64,000 nucleotides of DNA from JAGLQA01 sp023135565 (GCA_030639305.1 DAOWCY010000002.1:48272-112271); one strand, 5' to 3'; positions 42,412 through 50,304 are shown, counted from the stretch's first letter. A program made the numbers and translations. The notes: generated by a model not told the origin, from the letters alone.

Positions 42412-42516
42412 ATGAAAAAAAAAGATGTGCTTATCGATTTGCGGTTCTCCAAAGAGACCGCATACATATCGCTAACGTTAACATCCATATCAACAATTCT
42501 AAATCAACGAGGATAA
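42412..42516 (+). CDS. 34-residue leaderless upstream ORF
   Basis: The ATG is 5 bases after the -10 box, so it is the first or nearly the first codon of the transcript. The ORF reads MKKKDVLIDLRFSKETAYIS and continues to a stop at 42514-42516, 4 bases before the ATG of the acyl-CoA dehydrogenase gene and right after the GAGG ribosome site of that gene. It has a mixed amino acid content and no obvious attenuator run. A regulatory leader peptide coupled to the operon is the simplest reading; chance cannot be excluded. Confidence 0.5.
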   Translation: MKKKDVLIDLRFSKETAYISLTLTSISTILNQRG

Positions 42517-42520
42517 TAAA

Positions 42521-43678
42521 ATGGATTTTGAGTTAAGTGAAGAACTTTTAGCTATGAAAGAAGCGGCCAGGGATTTCACCGAAAAGGAGATTCTCCCCAA
42601 TGTCGAGAAATGGGACGAAGAACACTATTACCCGCTCGAGGTCATCCGCAAGATGGCGGAATTGGGCTACTTTGCCTGCCCTATTCCTGAAGCTTACGGC
42701 GGTCTCGATATAGGTTTTCTTGCCCAAACCATCATCACCGAGGAGGTGGCCCGCGGGTCTTCTTCTCTGCGTGTAGCATTTAACACCCAGTGTTTAGGCA
42801 CGGCTATTTCGATACTGCGCCACGGCACCGAAGAGCAGAAACAAAAATGGATTCCCGACCTGATCTCAGCAAAAAAGATCGGTTGTTTTGCCATTACGGA
42901 GCCTGATTCCGGTTCTGATGTCATGTCGATGAAATCCACAGCCATACCCGATGGGGACGGTTATATCCTCAACGGCTGCAAGACCTGGATATCTTCCGCT
43001 GCCCAGGCGGAAACAGGCATCGTTTACGCCTATCACGACCGGGAAAAAGGTTCCAAAGGTCTGAGCGCTTTTATCGTGGATTTTACTTCAGACGGCATTT
43101 CCACTGCCAATTTAGACAAATTAGGCACCCGGTCGTCCCCCACCGGTGAAATCGTATTCGAAGATGTCCGTTTACCTGCCGACGCCCTGTTGGGTAAGTT
43201 AGGCGACGGCGTAAAAATCTGTTTCAGTTCGTTGAACCAGACGCGGTTAAGTTGTGCTGCCGGAGGCGTCGGATTAGGCCAGGCCTGTTTGGATACGGCT
43301 GTACAGTACTGTAATGAGCGGGAGCAGTTCGGTCAACAGGTAGGTAAGTTCCAGATGAACCAGGAACTGATTGCCAACATGGCCACGGAGATCGAAGCCA
43401 CCCGGTTATTGACTTACCGTTCAGCCTGGCAGAAAGACCAGGGTAAATACGGCAATATATTGGAGACCTGTTACGCCAAGTTCTTAGCCGGTGAAATGGT
43501 GACCCGCTGTGCTCACAGCACCATGAAGATTCTCGGCGCCTACGGTTATTCCACCGAGTACCCGGCTGCCCGTTATTACAGGGATGCCGTGGTATACCAG
43601 ATCGTCGAAGGGACCGTCAATGTCCAGAAGATGATCATTGCCCAGGATCAATTAGGATATCGAAAAGCAAATCGTTAA
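42521..43678 (+). CDS. Acyl-CoA dehydrogenase (short-chain type)
   Basis: The 385-residue product has all family marks: CFAITEPDSGSD (FAD/substrate segment, ~residue 125), WISSAAQAETGIVYA, ERQ-like NEREQFGQQVGKFQ (~268) and the C-terminal YRDAVVYQIVEGTVNVQKMI, where the Glu of VEGT is the catalytic base of butyryl-CoA-type enzymes. It oxidises acyl-CoA to 2-enoyl-CoA, or reduces crotonyl-CoA with an electron-transfer flavoprotein. No etfAB genes lie in the window. GAGG lies 9 bases before the start; transcription comes from 42378-42406 and a 34-residue leader ORF precedes it. First gene of the acd-thl-hbd-crt series. Confidence 0.93.
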   Translation: MDFELSEELLAMKEAARDFTEKEILPNVEKWDEEHYYPLEVIRKMAELGYFACPIPEAYGGLDIGFLAQTIITEEVARGSSSLRVAFNTQCLGTAISILRHGTEEQKQKWIPDLISAKKIGCFAITEPDSGSDVMSMKSTAIPDGDGYILNGCKTWISSAAQAETGIVYAYHDREKGSKGLSAFIVDFTSDGISTANLDKLGTRSSPTGEIVFEDVRLPADALLGKLGDGVKICFSSLNQTRLSCAAGGVGLGQACLDTAVQYCNEREQFGQQVGKFQMNQELIANMATEIEATRLLTYRSAWQKDQGKYGNILETCYAKFLAGEMVTRCAHSTMKILGAYGYSTEYPAARYYRDAVVYQIVEGTVNVQKMIIAQDQLGYRKANR

Positions 43679-43728
43679 GCCGTTACATGGCACTAGCGAA
43701 CGACATGTAAGCGGATTAGGAGAAAATT

Positions 43729-44913
43729 ATGAAAGATATAGTTATAGTCGGATCCGCCCGGACAGCGGGCGGTAAATTTGGCGGAACGTTACAAAAGCTG
43801 ACAGCCCCCCAGATCGGGGCCGTAGTCATCGAAGACGTCATTAAACGTTCCGGTATAGAAGCAGATGTGATCGACCAGTCCATATTGGGAAATGCCTGGC
43901 AGGCAGGCATCGGCCCCAACCCGGCGCGAATCGCCGCAGTTAACGGCGGCGTCCCGGTAGAGAAACCGGCAGTCAGTATCAATGTGCGCTGTGGTTCCAG
44001 CATCCAGGCCTTAATTTTCGGCGCCCAGGCCATCAAAGCCGGCGACGTAGACACCGTGCTGGTAGGCGGTATCGAGAGCACCAACCAGGTTCCTTTCGCC
44101 TTAGCCAAAGCGCGTTATGGATACCGCATGGGTAAAGGCGAACTGCTCGATCTCATGCACCAGGACGGTTTTCTTTGTCCTTTAGGCGGCGGCCTGATGG
44201 GCGATCTCACCGAAGAAGTAGTTAAGGAAAAAGGCATAACCCGGGAAGAGCAGGATGTTTATGCGGTAGACTCTCACAACAAAACGGAAAAAGCCTTCAA
44301 GGAAGGTTTATTCAAAGAAGAAATCACCCCGGTGGAAATAAAAGGACGCAAAGGAAAAGTAACGGTATTCGATTTTGAAGAAATCTACCGTGAAGGCATG
44401 AACATGGAATCTTTAACCAAACTGAGGCCGGTTTTTGCCAAGGACGGCACCATTACAGCCGGTAATGCTTGTGCGTTGTGCGACGCTGCCGCTGCCCAGG
44501 TGCTTATGTCCCGCGAAAAAGCCGAAAGTCTGGGACTCAAGCCCATGGCATTGCTGCGCGGATATTCTTTTGTAGGCGTAGAGCCTAAGTATTTCGGTCT
44601 TTCGCCGGTGAAAGCGATACCGGCGGCCTTAGAGATGGCCGGAGTATCTTTAGCGGACATCGACCTGGTCGAATTGAATGAAGCTTTTGCCGCTCAATAT
44701 ATCGCCTGCGAACGCGAGCTTAAAATAGACCGCAGTAAAGTGAATGTAAACGGCGGCGCTATCGCTTTAGGTCATCCTGTAGCAGCCACCGGTTCGAAGA
44801 TACTTACTACCCTGCTTTATGCCATGAAGCAGCGGGATGTCTCTTTGGGTTTGGTCAGCCTGTGTATCGGCGGTGGCAACGGCGTAGCTGCGGTTGTAGA
44901 AAGATTAAACTAA
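43729..44913 (+). CDS. Acetyl-CoA C-acetyltransferase (thiolase)
   Basis: The 394-residue product has the nucleophile Cys88 in SINVRCGSSIQALIFGAQAI, NEAFAAQ (~residue 320), the His of GGAIALGHPVAATGSKI (~350) and the second active-site Cys in LCIGGGNGVA (~380). It makes or cleaves acetoacetyl-CoA or a longer 3-ketoacyl-CoA. AGGAG precedes the start. It is 50 bases after the acyl-CoA dehydrogenase gene, and the following 3-hydroxyacyl-CoA dehydrogenase gene is separated by a 310-bp repeat block. Confidence 0.93.
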   Translation: MKDIVIVGSARTAGGKFGGTLQKLTAPQIGAVVIEDVIKRSGIEADVIDQSILGNAWQAGIGPNPARIAAVNGGVPVEKPAVSINVRCGSSIQALIFGAQAIKAGDVDTVLVGGIESTNQVPFALAKARYGYRMGKGELLDLMHQDGFLCPLGGGLMGDLTEEVVKEKGITREEQDVYAVDSHNKTEKAFKEGLFKEEITPVEIKGRKGKVTVFDFEEIYREGMNMESLTKLRPVFAKDGTITAGNACALCDAAAAQVLMSREKAESLGLKPMALLRGYSFVGVEPKYFGLSPVKAIPAALEMAGVSLADIDLVELNEAFAAQYIACERELKIDRSKVNVNGGAIALGHPVAATGSKILTTLLYAMKQRDVSLGLVSLCIGGGNGVAAVVERLN

Positions 44914-44919
44914 AAAACG

Positions 44920-45140
44920 CCGCCGGCAGGCAGGGGGCTCTTTTGAAAAACCGCCCCCTGCACCGCGAAACTTCCACAAAATTTTTATTAAGCAAACGTT
45001 TGTGCCTGCTGCCCAACGTTGGGGAATTGGCAGGGACATTGGGCTCAATAGAAGTTTTTGGAGGTGTCGGAACCTTTTTTCAAAAAGGTTCTGACTCGCC
45101 GGAGGCCCTGCGGCGCAGGGAACCTATGAGGGGCTGCCTA
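44920..45140 (+). repeat. Repeat block (modules D and E, hairpin 1)
   Basis: GCCGGCAGGCAGGGGGCTC, TTTTGAAAAACC and GCCCCCTGCACCGCG form a module D hairpin; module E follows (TTTTTGGAGGTGTCGGAACC, TTTTTTCAAAAAGGTTC), then CGCCGGAGGCCCTG and the hairpin CCCTGC-GGC-GCAGGG with CCTATGAGGGG. No gene is present in 44914-45227. Confidence 0.8.
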
Positions 45141-45227
45141 TCGAATCAGGATAGCCGGTCATTTTTAGGCCCCAGGGCGCGGCTGTGGGTAATAAATTAA
45201 TAAATAAATAAGAAGGAGGAAAAACTT

Positions 45228-46091
45228 ATGGAAATCAAAAAAGTAGTAGTAGTAGGCAGCGGCACTATGGGTGCCGGGATTGCCCAACTGTGTTCCCAGA
45301 AGGGACTCGAAGCAGTCATTACCGATATAAACCTGGAACTGGCCGACAAGGGCAAAGCCCGCCTGGAGAAAGGTCTAAGCAAGCGTGTAGCAAAAGGAAA
45401 AATAACCGAGGAAGACAAGCAGGACGTATTGTCCCGTATTTCCACAGCCGGTGATTTGTCGCCGGTTAAGGACGCGGACATCGTCATCGAAAGCGCCGTC
45501 GAAAACTTAGACATCAAGAAAGAAATCTTTGCCGAGTTGGACAAGCTGGCCAAACCCGGCGTGATTTTGGCTACCAACACCACCTCGCTCTCCATCAGCG
45601 CCATGGCCGCGGCCACCGGTCGTCCCGACAAAGTAGTGCAGATGCATTTTTTCAACCCCCCGGCAATCATGAAATTAGTAGAGATTATGCCCGGCAAGGA
45701 AACCTCCCCCGACACTTTGAAAGCAGCCGCGGCTTTTGCCAAACAGTTAGGCAAGGAGTCGGTGGTATGCAAGAACGAAGCTCCCGCCGGGATAGTCAGC
45801 CGCATTTTGGGTCAACTTTTGAATGAAGCCACCTGGATGGTGGAGCACGGCGTAGCCGATGCCGAAGCCATCGACACCGCCATGAAATTAGGCGCCAATC
45901 ATCCTATGGGGCCTTTGACTCTTATCGACTTCATCGGTTTAGACATTCACCGCGCCAAGATGCAGACCCTGGCCAAAGTATTGGATGATCCCCGCTACAA
46001 GCATCCGCCCATCGTAGACAAAATGATCGAAGCAGGCAAATTGGGCCGGAAATCAGGCTGCGGTTTTTATGATTACAGCGAGGGCAAGTAA
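45228..46091 (+). CDS. 3-hydroxybutyryl-CoA dehydrogenase
   Basis: The 287-residue product starts MEIKKVVVVGSGTMGAGIAQ, the NAD-binding motif, and has the catalytic His in VVQMHFFNPPAIMKLVEI (~residue 137) and the C-terminal helical domain (NHPMGPLTLIDFIGLDIH, GRKSGCGFYDY). It interconverts acetoacetyl-CoA and 3-hydroxybutyryl-CoA with NAD(P)H. AAGGAGG precedes the start. Its stop overlaps the start of the enoyl-CoA hydratase gene as TAATG, so translation is coupled. The name hbd would fit a butyrate-type pathway, but chain-length specificity cannot be read from sequence. Confidence 0.92.
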   Translation: MEIKKVVVVGSGTMGAGIAQLCSQKGLEAVITDINLELADKGKARLEKGLSKRVAKGKITEEDKQDVLSRISTAGDLSPVKDADIVIESAVENLDIKKEIFAELDKLAKPGVILATNTTSLSISAMAAATGRPDKVVQMHFFNPPAIMKLVEIMPGKETSPDTLKAAAAFAKQLGKESVVCKNEAPAGIVSRILGQLLNEATWMVEHGVADAEAIDTAMKLGANHPMGPLTLIDFIGLDIHRAKMQTLAKVLDDPRYKHPPIVDKMIEAGKLGRKSGCGFYDYSEGK

Positions 46092-46870
46092 TGTTTGAAA
46101 ACATACTTCTCGAAATAGACGGGACTATTGCCACCCTGACCGTTAACCGGCCGGAGAAGCGCAACGCCGTCAACAATGCCACAGTCGAAGAGCTAAACAA
46201 AGCTTTAGACCAGGTAGAAGCCAACCGGGATTTGCGTGTATTGATTCTTACCGGGGCTGGCGAGAAAGCCTTTGTAGCCGGAGCGGACATCAAAGAATTG
46301 GACAACCGGGACACCCTGTTGGGCCGCACAGAGACCCGCAGGCGGCAGGAAGTTTACACTCGCATCGAGCAGTTAGAGATACCTTCTATCGCTGCTGTCA
46401 ATGGTTGGGCTTTAGGCACCGGTTTAGAGTTGGCTATGGTTTGTACGCTCCGGGTTGCTTCCGCTAAGGCCAAAATGGGCCAGCCGGAAGTGAAATTAGG
46501 CATTATTCCCGGTGCCGGCGGCACTTTTCGTTTACCGCGTTTGGTGGGCATGGGCCGGGCCATGGAGATGGTGCTCACCGGGAATCCCGTCACTGCTGAT
46601 GAAGCGCTAATTATGGGATTAGTGAACCGCGTAGCGGCCCCGGAAAATCTTATGAAAGAAGTTCGTGCGTTGGCTGAAAGCATAGCCGTGCTGCCGAAAC
46701 TGGCCGTCCAATATGGTAAAGAAGCCGTACTGCGTTCTTCCGAAGGCGATCTGGCCGCCGGGTTAGCGCATGAATCTTACCTACACGCTTTATCTTGCGG
46801 CACTGCGGATAAGAAAGAAGGCGTCGCTTCTTTTTTAGAGAAGCGCGAAGCCAAATTCACCGGCAAATAA
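46091..46870 (+). CDS. Enoyl-CoA hydratase (crotonase family)
   Basis: The 259-residue product has the crotonase oxyanion-hole segments KAFVAGADIKEL (~residue 57) and NGWALGTGLELAMVC (~99), and both catalytic glutamates: QPEVKLGIIPGAGGTFRLPR (~137) and AMEMVLTG (~157). It hydrates 2-enoyl-CoA to 3-hydroxyacyl-CoA. It overlaps the upstream dehydrogenase gene by one base. With acyl-CoA dehydrogenase, thiolase and dehydrogenase it completes a four-step cycle between acetyl-CoA and butyryl-CoA, usable in either direction. Confidence 0.92.
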   Translation: MFENILLEIDGTIATLTVNRPEKRNAVNNATVEELNKALDQVEANRDLRVLILTGAGEKAFVAGADIKELDNRDTLLGRTETRRRQEVYTRIEQLEIPSIAAVNGWALGTGLELAMVCTLRVASAKAKMGQPEVKLGIIPGAGGTFRLPRLVGMGRAMEMVLTGNPVTADEALIMGLVNRVAAPENLMKEVRALAESIAVLPKLAVQYGKEAVLRSSEGDLAAGLAHESYLHALSCGTADKKEGVASFLEKREAKFTGK

Positions 46871-47098
46871 CCCTGCGGCGCAGGGAGCCTATGAGGGGCT
46901 GCCTGTCAAAACAGGATAGTCTGGAAGTTTCTACTATCGTCTATCCAGCAGTGACAGTTAGTCGTTTTTAGGCCCCGTGGCACGGCGCAGGGAGCCAATA
47001 AGAGGCGTTTCTCAGGGCAGAAAACGTAACGCTCAACAAAAGTTTTGCGGGGGTGCAGGGGGCAGTTTTTCAAAAGAGCCCCCTGCCCGCCGGAGGCA
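46871..47098 (+). repeat. Repeat block (hairpin 1 variants and module D)
   Basis: CCCTGC-GGC-GCAGGG is followed by AGCCTATGAGGGG and GCCTGTCAAAACAGGATAG (near-copy of 45130). Module D is at 47036-47098: ACAAAAGTTTTGCGGGGG, TGCAGGGGGCAG, TTTTTCAAAAGA, GCCCCCTGCCCGCCGGAGGC. No gene is present. Confidence 0.8.
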
Positions 47099-47136
47099 AA
47101 AATATAATTCCAAAAAAAAAAATTAAGATTTTTCAC

Positions 47137-47165
47137 TTGAAATAACACCATATTTTTAATAAAAT
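47137..47165 (+). promoter_or_regulatory. Promoter of a leaderless transcript
   Basis: TTGAAA (47137-47142) and TAAAAT (47160-47165) are 17 bases apart; the ATG at 47172 is at the expected first base of the transcript, and there is no ribosome site. Confidence 0.75.
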
Positions 47166-47171
47166 AAGTTT

Positions 47172-47597
47172 ATGGAAAAAGAGCACGTTTTGGTTTACTC
47201 GAAAGAGAAGATTTTCAGGGCATTAAAAGAAGTTCTTTCTAAAAAAGACGAAATCATTTTCGCTTATGTGCATGGTTCATTCCTCGACGGTGTACTTTTT
47301 AACGATATCGACATTGCTCTTTTTTTGGACGATAAAAAAATAGACTGTGAAGAGACTGCTTATTGTGAGCGTTCGAGCAGCGAACTTTCAGAACGAATAC
47401 ATTATACCGTGGATGTTCATATTATGAATCGAAAGCCGGTGGGTTTTTTACACAGCGTATTTAAACACGGTAAACTTGTTTTCAGCAGGGATGAAGAATT
47501 AAGGTCGGACCTGATAGAAAGAACAAGCATGGCATATATGGATTTTTTTGAACTATCGATGGAGTATGTAAGGGATCTTGTTTACGATGAAAATTAA
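47172..47597 (+). CDS. MNT-type minimal nucleotidyltransferase
   Basis: The 141-residue product has the nucleotidyltransferase signature HGSFLDGVLFNDIDIALFLD, with Gly-Ser and Asp-Ile-Asp metal ligands. A C-terminal part (YTVDVHIMNRKPVGFLHSV and FSRDEELRSDLIERT) fits MntA-type antitoxins. The leaderless start is supported by the promoter position. Its stop overlaps a 23-residue ORF (47587-47658) that looks like the first helix of a HepT/HEPN toxin, which in turn overlaps the next gene. It is the second MNT in the window with a truncated partner. Confidence 0.83.
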   Translation: MEKEHVLVYSKEKIFRALKEVLSKKDEIIFAYVHGSFLDGVLFNDIDIALFLDDKKIDCEETAYCERSSSELSERIHYTVDVHIMNRKPVGFLHSVFKHGKLVFSRDEELRSDLIERTSMAYMDFFELSMEYVRDLVYDEN

Positions 47598-47658
47598 CCT
47601 CGAAAAACTAAAAAAACGAATAAGTGACATTAAAGAACAAAAAGAAAAAATAATATGA
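47587..47658 (+). pseudogene. Truncated HepT-like HEPN ORF bridging two genes
   Basis: The ORF reads MKINLEKLKKRISDIKEQKE, then three more residues and a stop. HepT proteins start with a similar Met-x-Ile/Leu-x-x-Glu-x-Leu-x-x-Arg-Ile-x-x-Ile helix, but the rest of the ~130-residue domain with Arg-x4-Tyr/His is absent. It starts inside the end of the MNT gene and its TGA overlaps the ATG of the methyltransferase/reductase gene (ATGA), so it may now serve to pass ribosomes on. Confidence 0.45.
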
Positions 47659-49493
47659 CCAAAAAAGAACTAACAAAAAGATTAAAAGATAACGTGCTCC
47701 TTTTCGACGGCGCTTTCGGCACTATGCTCTATGCCCAGGGGATTTTTATCAACCGCTGTTACGATGAGCTCAACCTCTCCATGCCCAGGGTGATTAAAGG
47801 CATCCACGAAGAATACTTAAAAGCAGGAGCAGACTGCATCGAGACCAATACTTTCGGCGCCAACCGGTTCAAACTGAAAGACCACGGTTTTAAAGAAAAA
47901 CTGCAGGAAATCAATTACCAGGGCGCCCGGTTGGCCCGGGAAGTGGCCGGGAACGACGCCTTAGTGGCCGGTTCTATAGGGCCTTTAGGCATCAGGATCG
48001 AACCCTGGGGGCCTACTTCTTTAGTGGAAGCGCGGCAAGCCTTTAAAGAACAGGCAGCGGCACTCCGGGATGGCGGCGTGGATCTTTTTATCCTGGAGAC
48101 TTTCTCCAACATGAGCGAAATCCACCAGGCTATCCTGGCTGTGCAGGAGATTTGCTCGCTGCCGGTGATTGCCTCCATGACGGTGCGGGACGACGGCAAA
48201 ACTACTTTCGGCACCACAGCCGAAACCATCACCCGGAACTTAGACCGATGGGGCGCCGATGTGATAGGCTTGAATTGCAGCACCGGCCCTCAGGCCATGT
48301 TAGAAGTAGTGGAACGGCTGGTTAAAATAACGGGAAAACCTATCTCCGCCATACCCAATGCCGGGGTGCCCAGGATGGTGGAAGGACGGAAATTTTACTT
48401 AGCTTCCGATGAGTATATGGCGGAGTATGCGCGCCGTTTTATCCAGGCCGGAGCTAAAGTGGTGGGCGGCTGCTGCGGCACCAATCCCCGATACACCAAA
48501 GCCATGCGCAGCGCCATTCGTTCTATCATTCCCCAGCAGCGCCCGGTTATCATGGAAATAAAGAAAGAGGACATCGAAAAAGTAGATCCCGTTCCCATGG
48601 CGAAGAAATCGAAATTAGGCAAAAAGATCGCTGCCGGTGAGTTTGTCACGTCGGTGGAGATTGTGCCGCCCCGGGGCTGCGACCCCACGAAGATACTGGA
48701 GAAAGCCCGGGTGTTGGCCGAGAACCATGTGGACGTGGTCAATATCCCGGACGGTCCGCGCGCCCTGGCCCGGATGAGCGCCCAGCATCTCAGTTGTCTT
48801 ATCGAGAGGAATGTGGGCATAGAAACGGTTTTGCATTATACCTGCCGGGACCGTAATCTTTTGGGCATGATGTCGGACATGCTGGGGCTTCATGCGGTGG
48901 GCATCAGGAACGTGCTGTTGATTACCGGCGACCCGCCGAAGATGGGCGACGCCCCGGACGCCACCGCGGTTTTCGATGTGGATGCCATCGGTTTAACCAA
49001 TATGGCAGCCAATCTTAACCGGGGTGTGGATTTAGGCGGTAACCACATCGGCCAACCCACCGCTTATTTAATCGGCGTAGGGCTGAACCCCGGGGCCATC
49101 GAGACCGGGAAAGAGATCGACCGTTTCGAGTGGAAAGTAAAAGCAGGAGCGGAATTTGCCATGACCCAGCCGGTATTCGACATAGAGCAGTTGTTTTCTT
49201 TCTTAAAAAAGATCGAGCATGTGCGTATCCCCATAATAGCCGGAATCTGGCCTTTAGTCAGTCTCCGCAATGCCGAATTTATGAATAACGAGATGCCCGG
49301 GGTTTCCGTGCCGGAAGAGATTATGGAGCGCATGCGCCGCACCGGTTCCAAAGAAGAGGCCCTGCGGGAAGGCATTGCCATTGCCCGGGAAATGGTGCGC
49401 CGGGTGAAAGATCATGTGGAGGGCGTCCAGGTATCCGCGCCTTTCGGCAAAGTAAGCCATGCCTTAGATGTGCTTTCGGTTTTGAACGATTAG
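47655..49493 (+). CDS. Bifunctional homocysteine S-methyltransferase / methylenetetrahydrofolate reductase
   Basis: The 612-residue product has two enzymes in one chain, as in YitJ-type proteins. Residues 1-290 are the homocysteine methyltransferase domain: LLFDGAFGTMLYAQG, ETNTFGANRFKL, and the zinc cysteines in GLNCSTGP (~210) and VVGGCCGTNPRY (~275). Residues ~315-610 are the MetF-like reductase: VTSVEIVPPRGCDPTKILEK, RDRNLLGMMSDMLGL, LLITGDPPKMGD and FAMTQPVFDIEQLF. It would reduce methylene-THF and methylate homocysteine to methionine. No ribosome site is evident and the ATG overlaps a short ORF stop, so translation is probably coupled to the MNT operon. Confidence 0.92.
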   Translation: MTKKELTKRLKDNVLLFDGAFGTMLYAQGIFINRCYDELNLSMPRVIKGIHEEYLKAGADCIETNTFGANRFKLKDHGFKEKLQEINYQGARLAREVAGNDALVAGSIGPLGIRIEPWGPTSLVEARQAFKEQAAALRDGGVDLFILETFSNMSEIHQAILAVQEICSLPVIASMTVRDDGKTTFGTTAETITRNLDRWGADVIGLNCSTGPQAMLEVVERLVKITGKPISAIPNAGVPRMVEGRKFYLASDEYMAEYARRFIQAGAKVVGGCCGTNPRYTKAMRSAIRSIIPQQRPVIMEIKKEDIEKVDPVPMAKKSKLGKKIAAGEFVTSVEIVPPRGCDPTKILEKARVLAENHVDVVNIPDGPRALARMSAQHLSCLIERNVGIETVLHYTCRDRNLLGMMSDMLGLHAVGIRNVLLITGDPPKMGDAPDATAVFDVDAIGLTNMAANLNRGVDLGGNHIGQPTAYLIGVGLNPGAIETGKEIDRFEWKVKAGAEFAMTQPVFDIEQLFSFLKKIEHVRIPIIAGIWPLVSLRNAEFMNNEMPGVSVPEEIMERMRRTGSKEEALREGIAIAREMVRRVKDHVEGVQVSAPFGKVSHALDVLSVLND

Positions 49494-49544
49494 ACCCCCC
49501 ACAAAACTTTTATTAAGCGATACGCTTTTCTATCCTGAAAAGTG

Positions 49545-49576
49545 CCCCTTATAGGCTGCGGACGCCGTCCGCCCCA
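49545..49576 (+). repeat. Hairpin 2
   Basis: CCCCTTATAGGCTG is followed by GCGGAC-GCC-GTCCGC (49558-49572), a perfect 6-bp stem. Confidence 0.85.
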
Positions 49577-49630
49577 CAAAAGTGTTAAGCTTGTCTTTTT
49601 TCTAAAACTAAATAATTACTGTTTTTTGTC

Positions 49631-49729
49631 TTGCTTGTCGTCAAAAAACGTGGTAAAATGACGACGATGATGTCAAAATACATAAATTCCCTTCTCCCGG
49701 CGCCTAAATTTTGTGAGCAATGCGGCTAA
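49631..49729 (+). other. Promoter-like site followed by a 20-codon gene fragment
   Basis: TTGCTT (49631-49636) and TAAAAT (49654-49659) are 17 bases apart and an ATG at 49667 sits at the expected transcript start. The ORF MMSKYINSLLPAPKFCEQCG ends at 49729. The Cys-x-x-Cys-Gly end looks like half of a zinc ribbon, as in proteins that begin or continue CxxCGxxL. The stop overlaps the last bases of the convergent mazF gene. It is either a small zinc-binding peptide or a gene cut by a rearrangement. Confidence 0.35.
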
Positions 49730-50043
49730 TAGGTGAACATTTCGATCAATAGGCTGCTGATTTCCCTGGCATCTGCCGTGGATATTTTCCCGATTCTTTT
49801 TAGCAGCCGCCCTTTATCAACTGTACGAATTTGATCCAAGACTACCTGGTTGTTTTTACTTTGAAATTTTATATTTACTCGTGATGCATAGTTCTTTTTT
49901 GATGTGGTCATGGGAGCGATAATGACCGTTTTAAGGCAGCGGTTCATCTCATCCGGAGAGATTATCACACAGGGTCTTGTTTTTTTGATCTCCGACCCCT
50001 TAGTGGAGTCTAAATTGATAGTGAATACATCGAATCTATTCAT
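49726..50043 (-). CDS. mazF: MazF/PemK-family mRNA endonuclease toxin
   Basis: The 105-residue product starts MNRFDVFTINLDSTKGSE and has the family's KKTRPCVIISPDEMN, VIIAPMTTS and LDQIRTVDKGRL segments (the Arg and Thr/Ser of the active site). It cleaves mRNA at short sites when free of antitoxin. The start ATGAATAG overlaps the mazE stop; an in-frame ATG 24 bases upstream is a weaker choice. It is the second gene of a mazE-mazF operon. It converges with the short ORF at 49667-49729. Confidence 0.9.
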   Translation of the reverse strand: MNRFDVFTINLDSTKGSEIKKTRPCVIISPDEMNRCLKTVIIAPMTTSKKNYASRVNIKFQSKNNQVVLDQIRTVDKGRLLKRIGKISTADAREISSLLIEMFTY

Positions 50044-50290
50044 CTTCGCTGACCCATTCTTCTTCATCGAATGTGTTTTTGAAATCTCCGAGAATCAATT
50101 CATCGTCTTTGTTTTGTGCCATTTCTTTGAAAGATTCTTCCCAGCCAGCCCTTGTTTTTTTCGGTTTAATTAGCAGTCCCTCTTTTTCCAGGTCTAAAAT
50201 AACTTTATTTTTTAGGTTGTATTGTTTTAGTAGACTTTGAGGAATCCTGATTCCCTTTGAGTTGCCGATTTGCACGATTGGTACTTCCAT
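50036..50290 (-). CDS. mazE: MazE-family antitoxin (AbrB/SpoVT DNA-binding)
   Basis: The 84-residue product starts MEVPIVQIGNSKGIRIPQSL, the swapped-hairpin AbrB/MazE DNA-binding motif, followed by VILDLEKEGLLIKPKK and an acidic tail (ELILGDFKNTFDEEEW) that would wrap around MazF. GGAGG lies 6 bases before the start. A perfect 9-bp palindrome overlaps its -10 box (50305-50323), the expected site for autorepression by the MazE-MazF complex. Confidence 0.9.
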   Translation of the reverse strand: MEVPIVQIGNSKGIRIPQSLLKQYNLKNKVILDLEKEGLLIKPKKTRAGWEESFKEMAQNKDDELILGDFKNTFDEEEWVSEDE

Positions 50291-50304
50291 TTTAAACCTC
50301 CATT

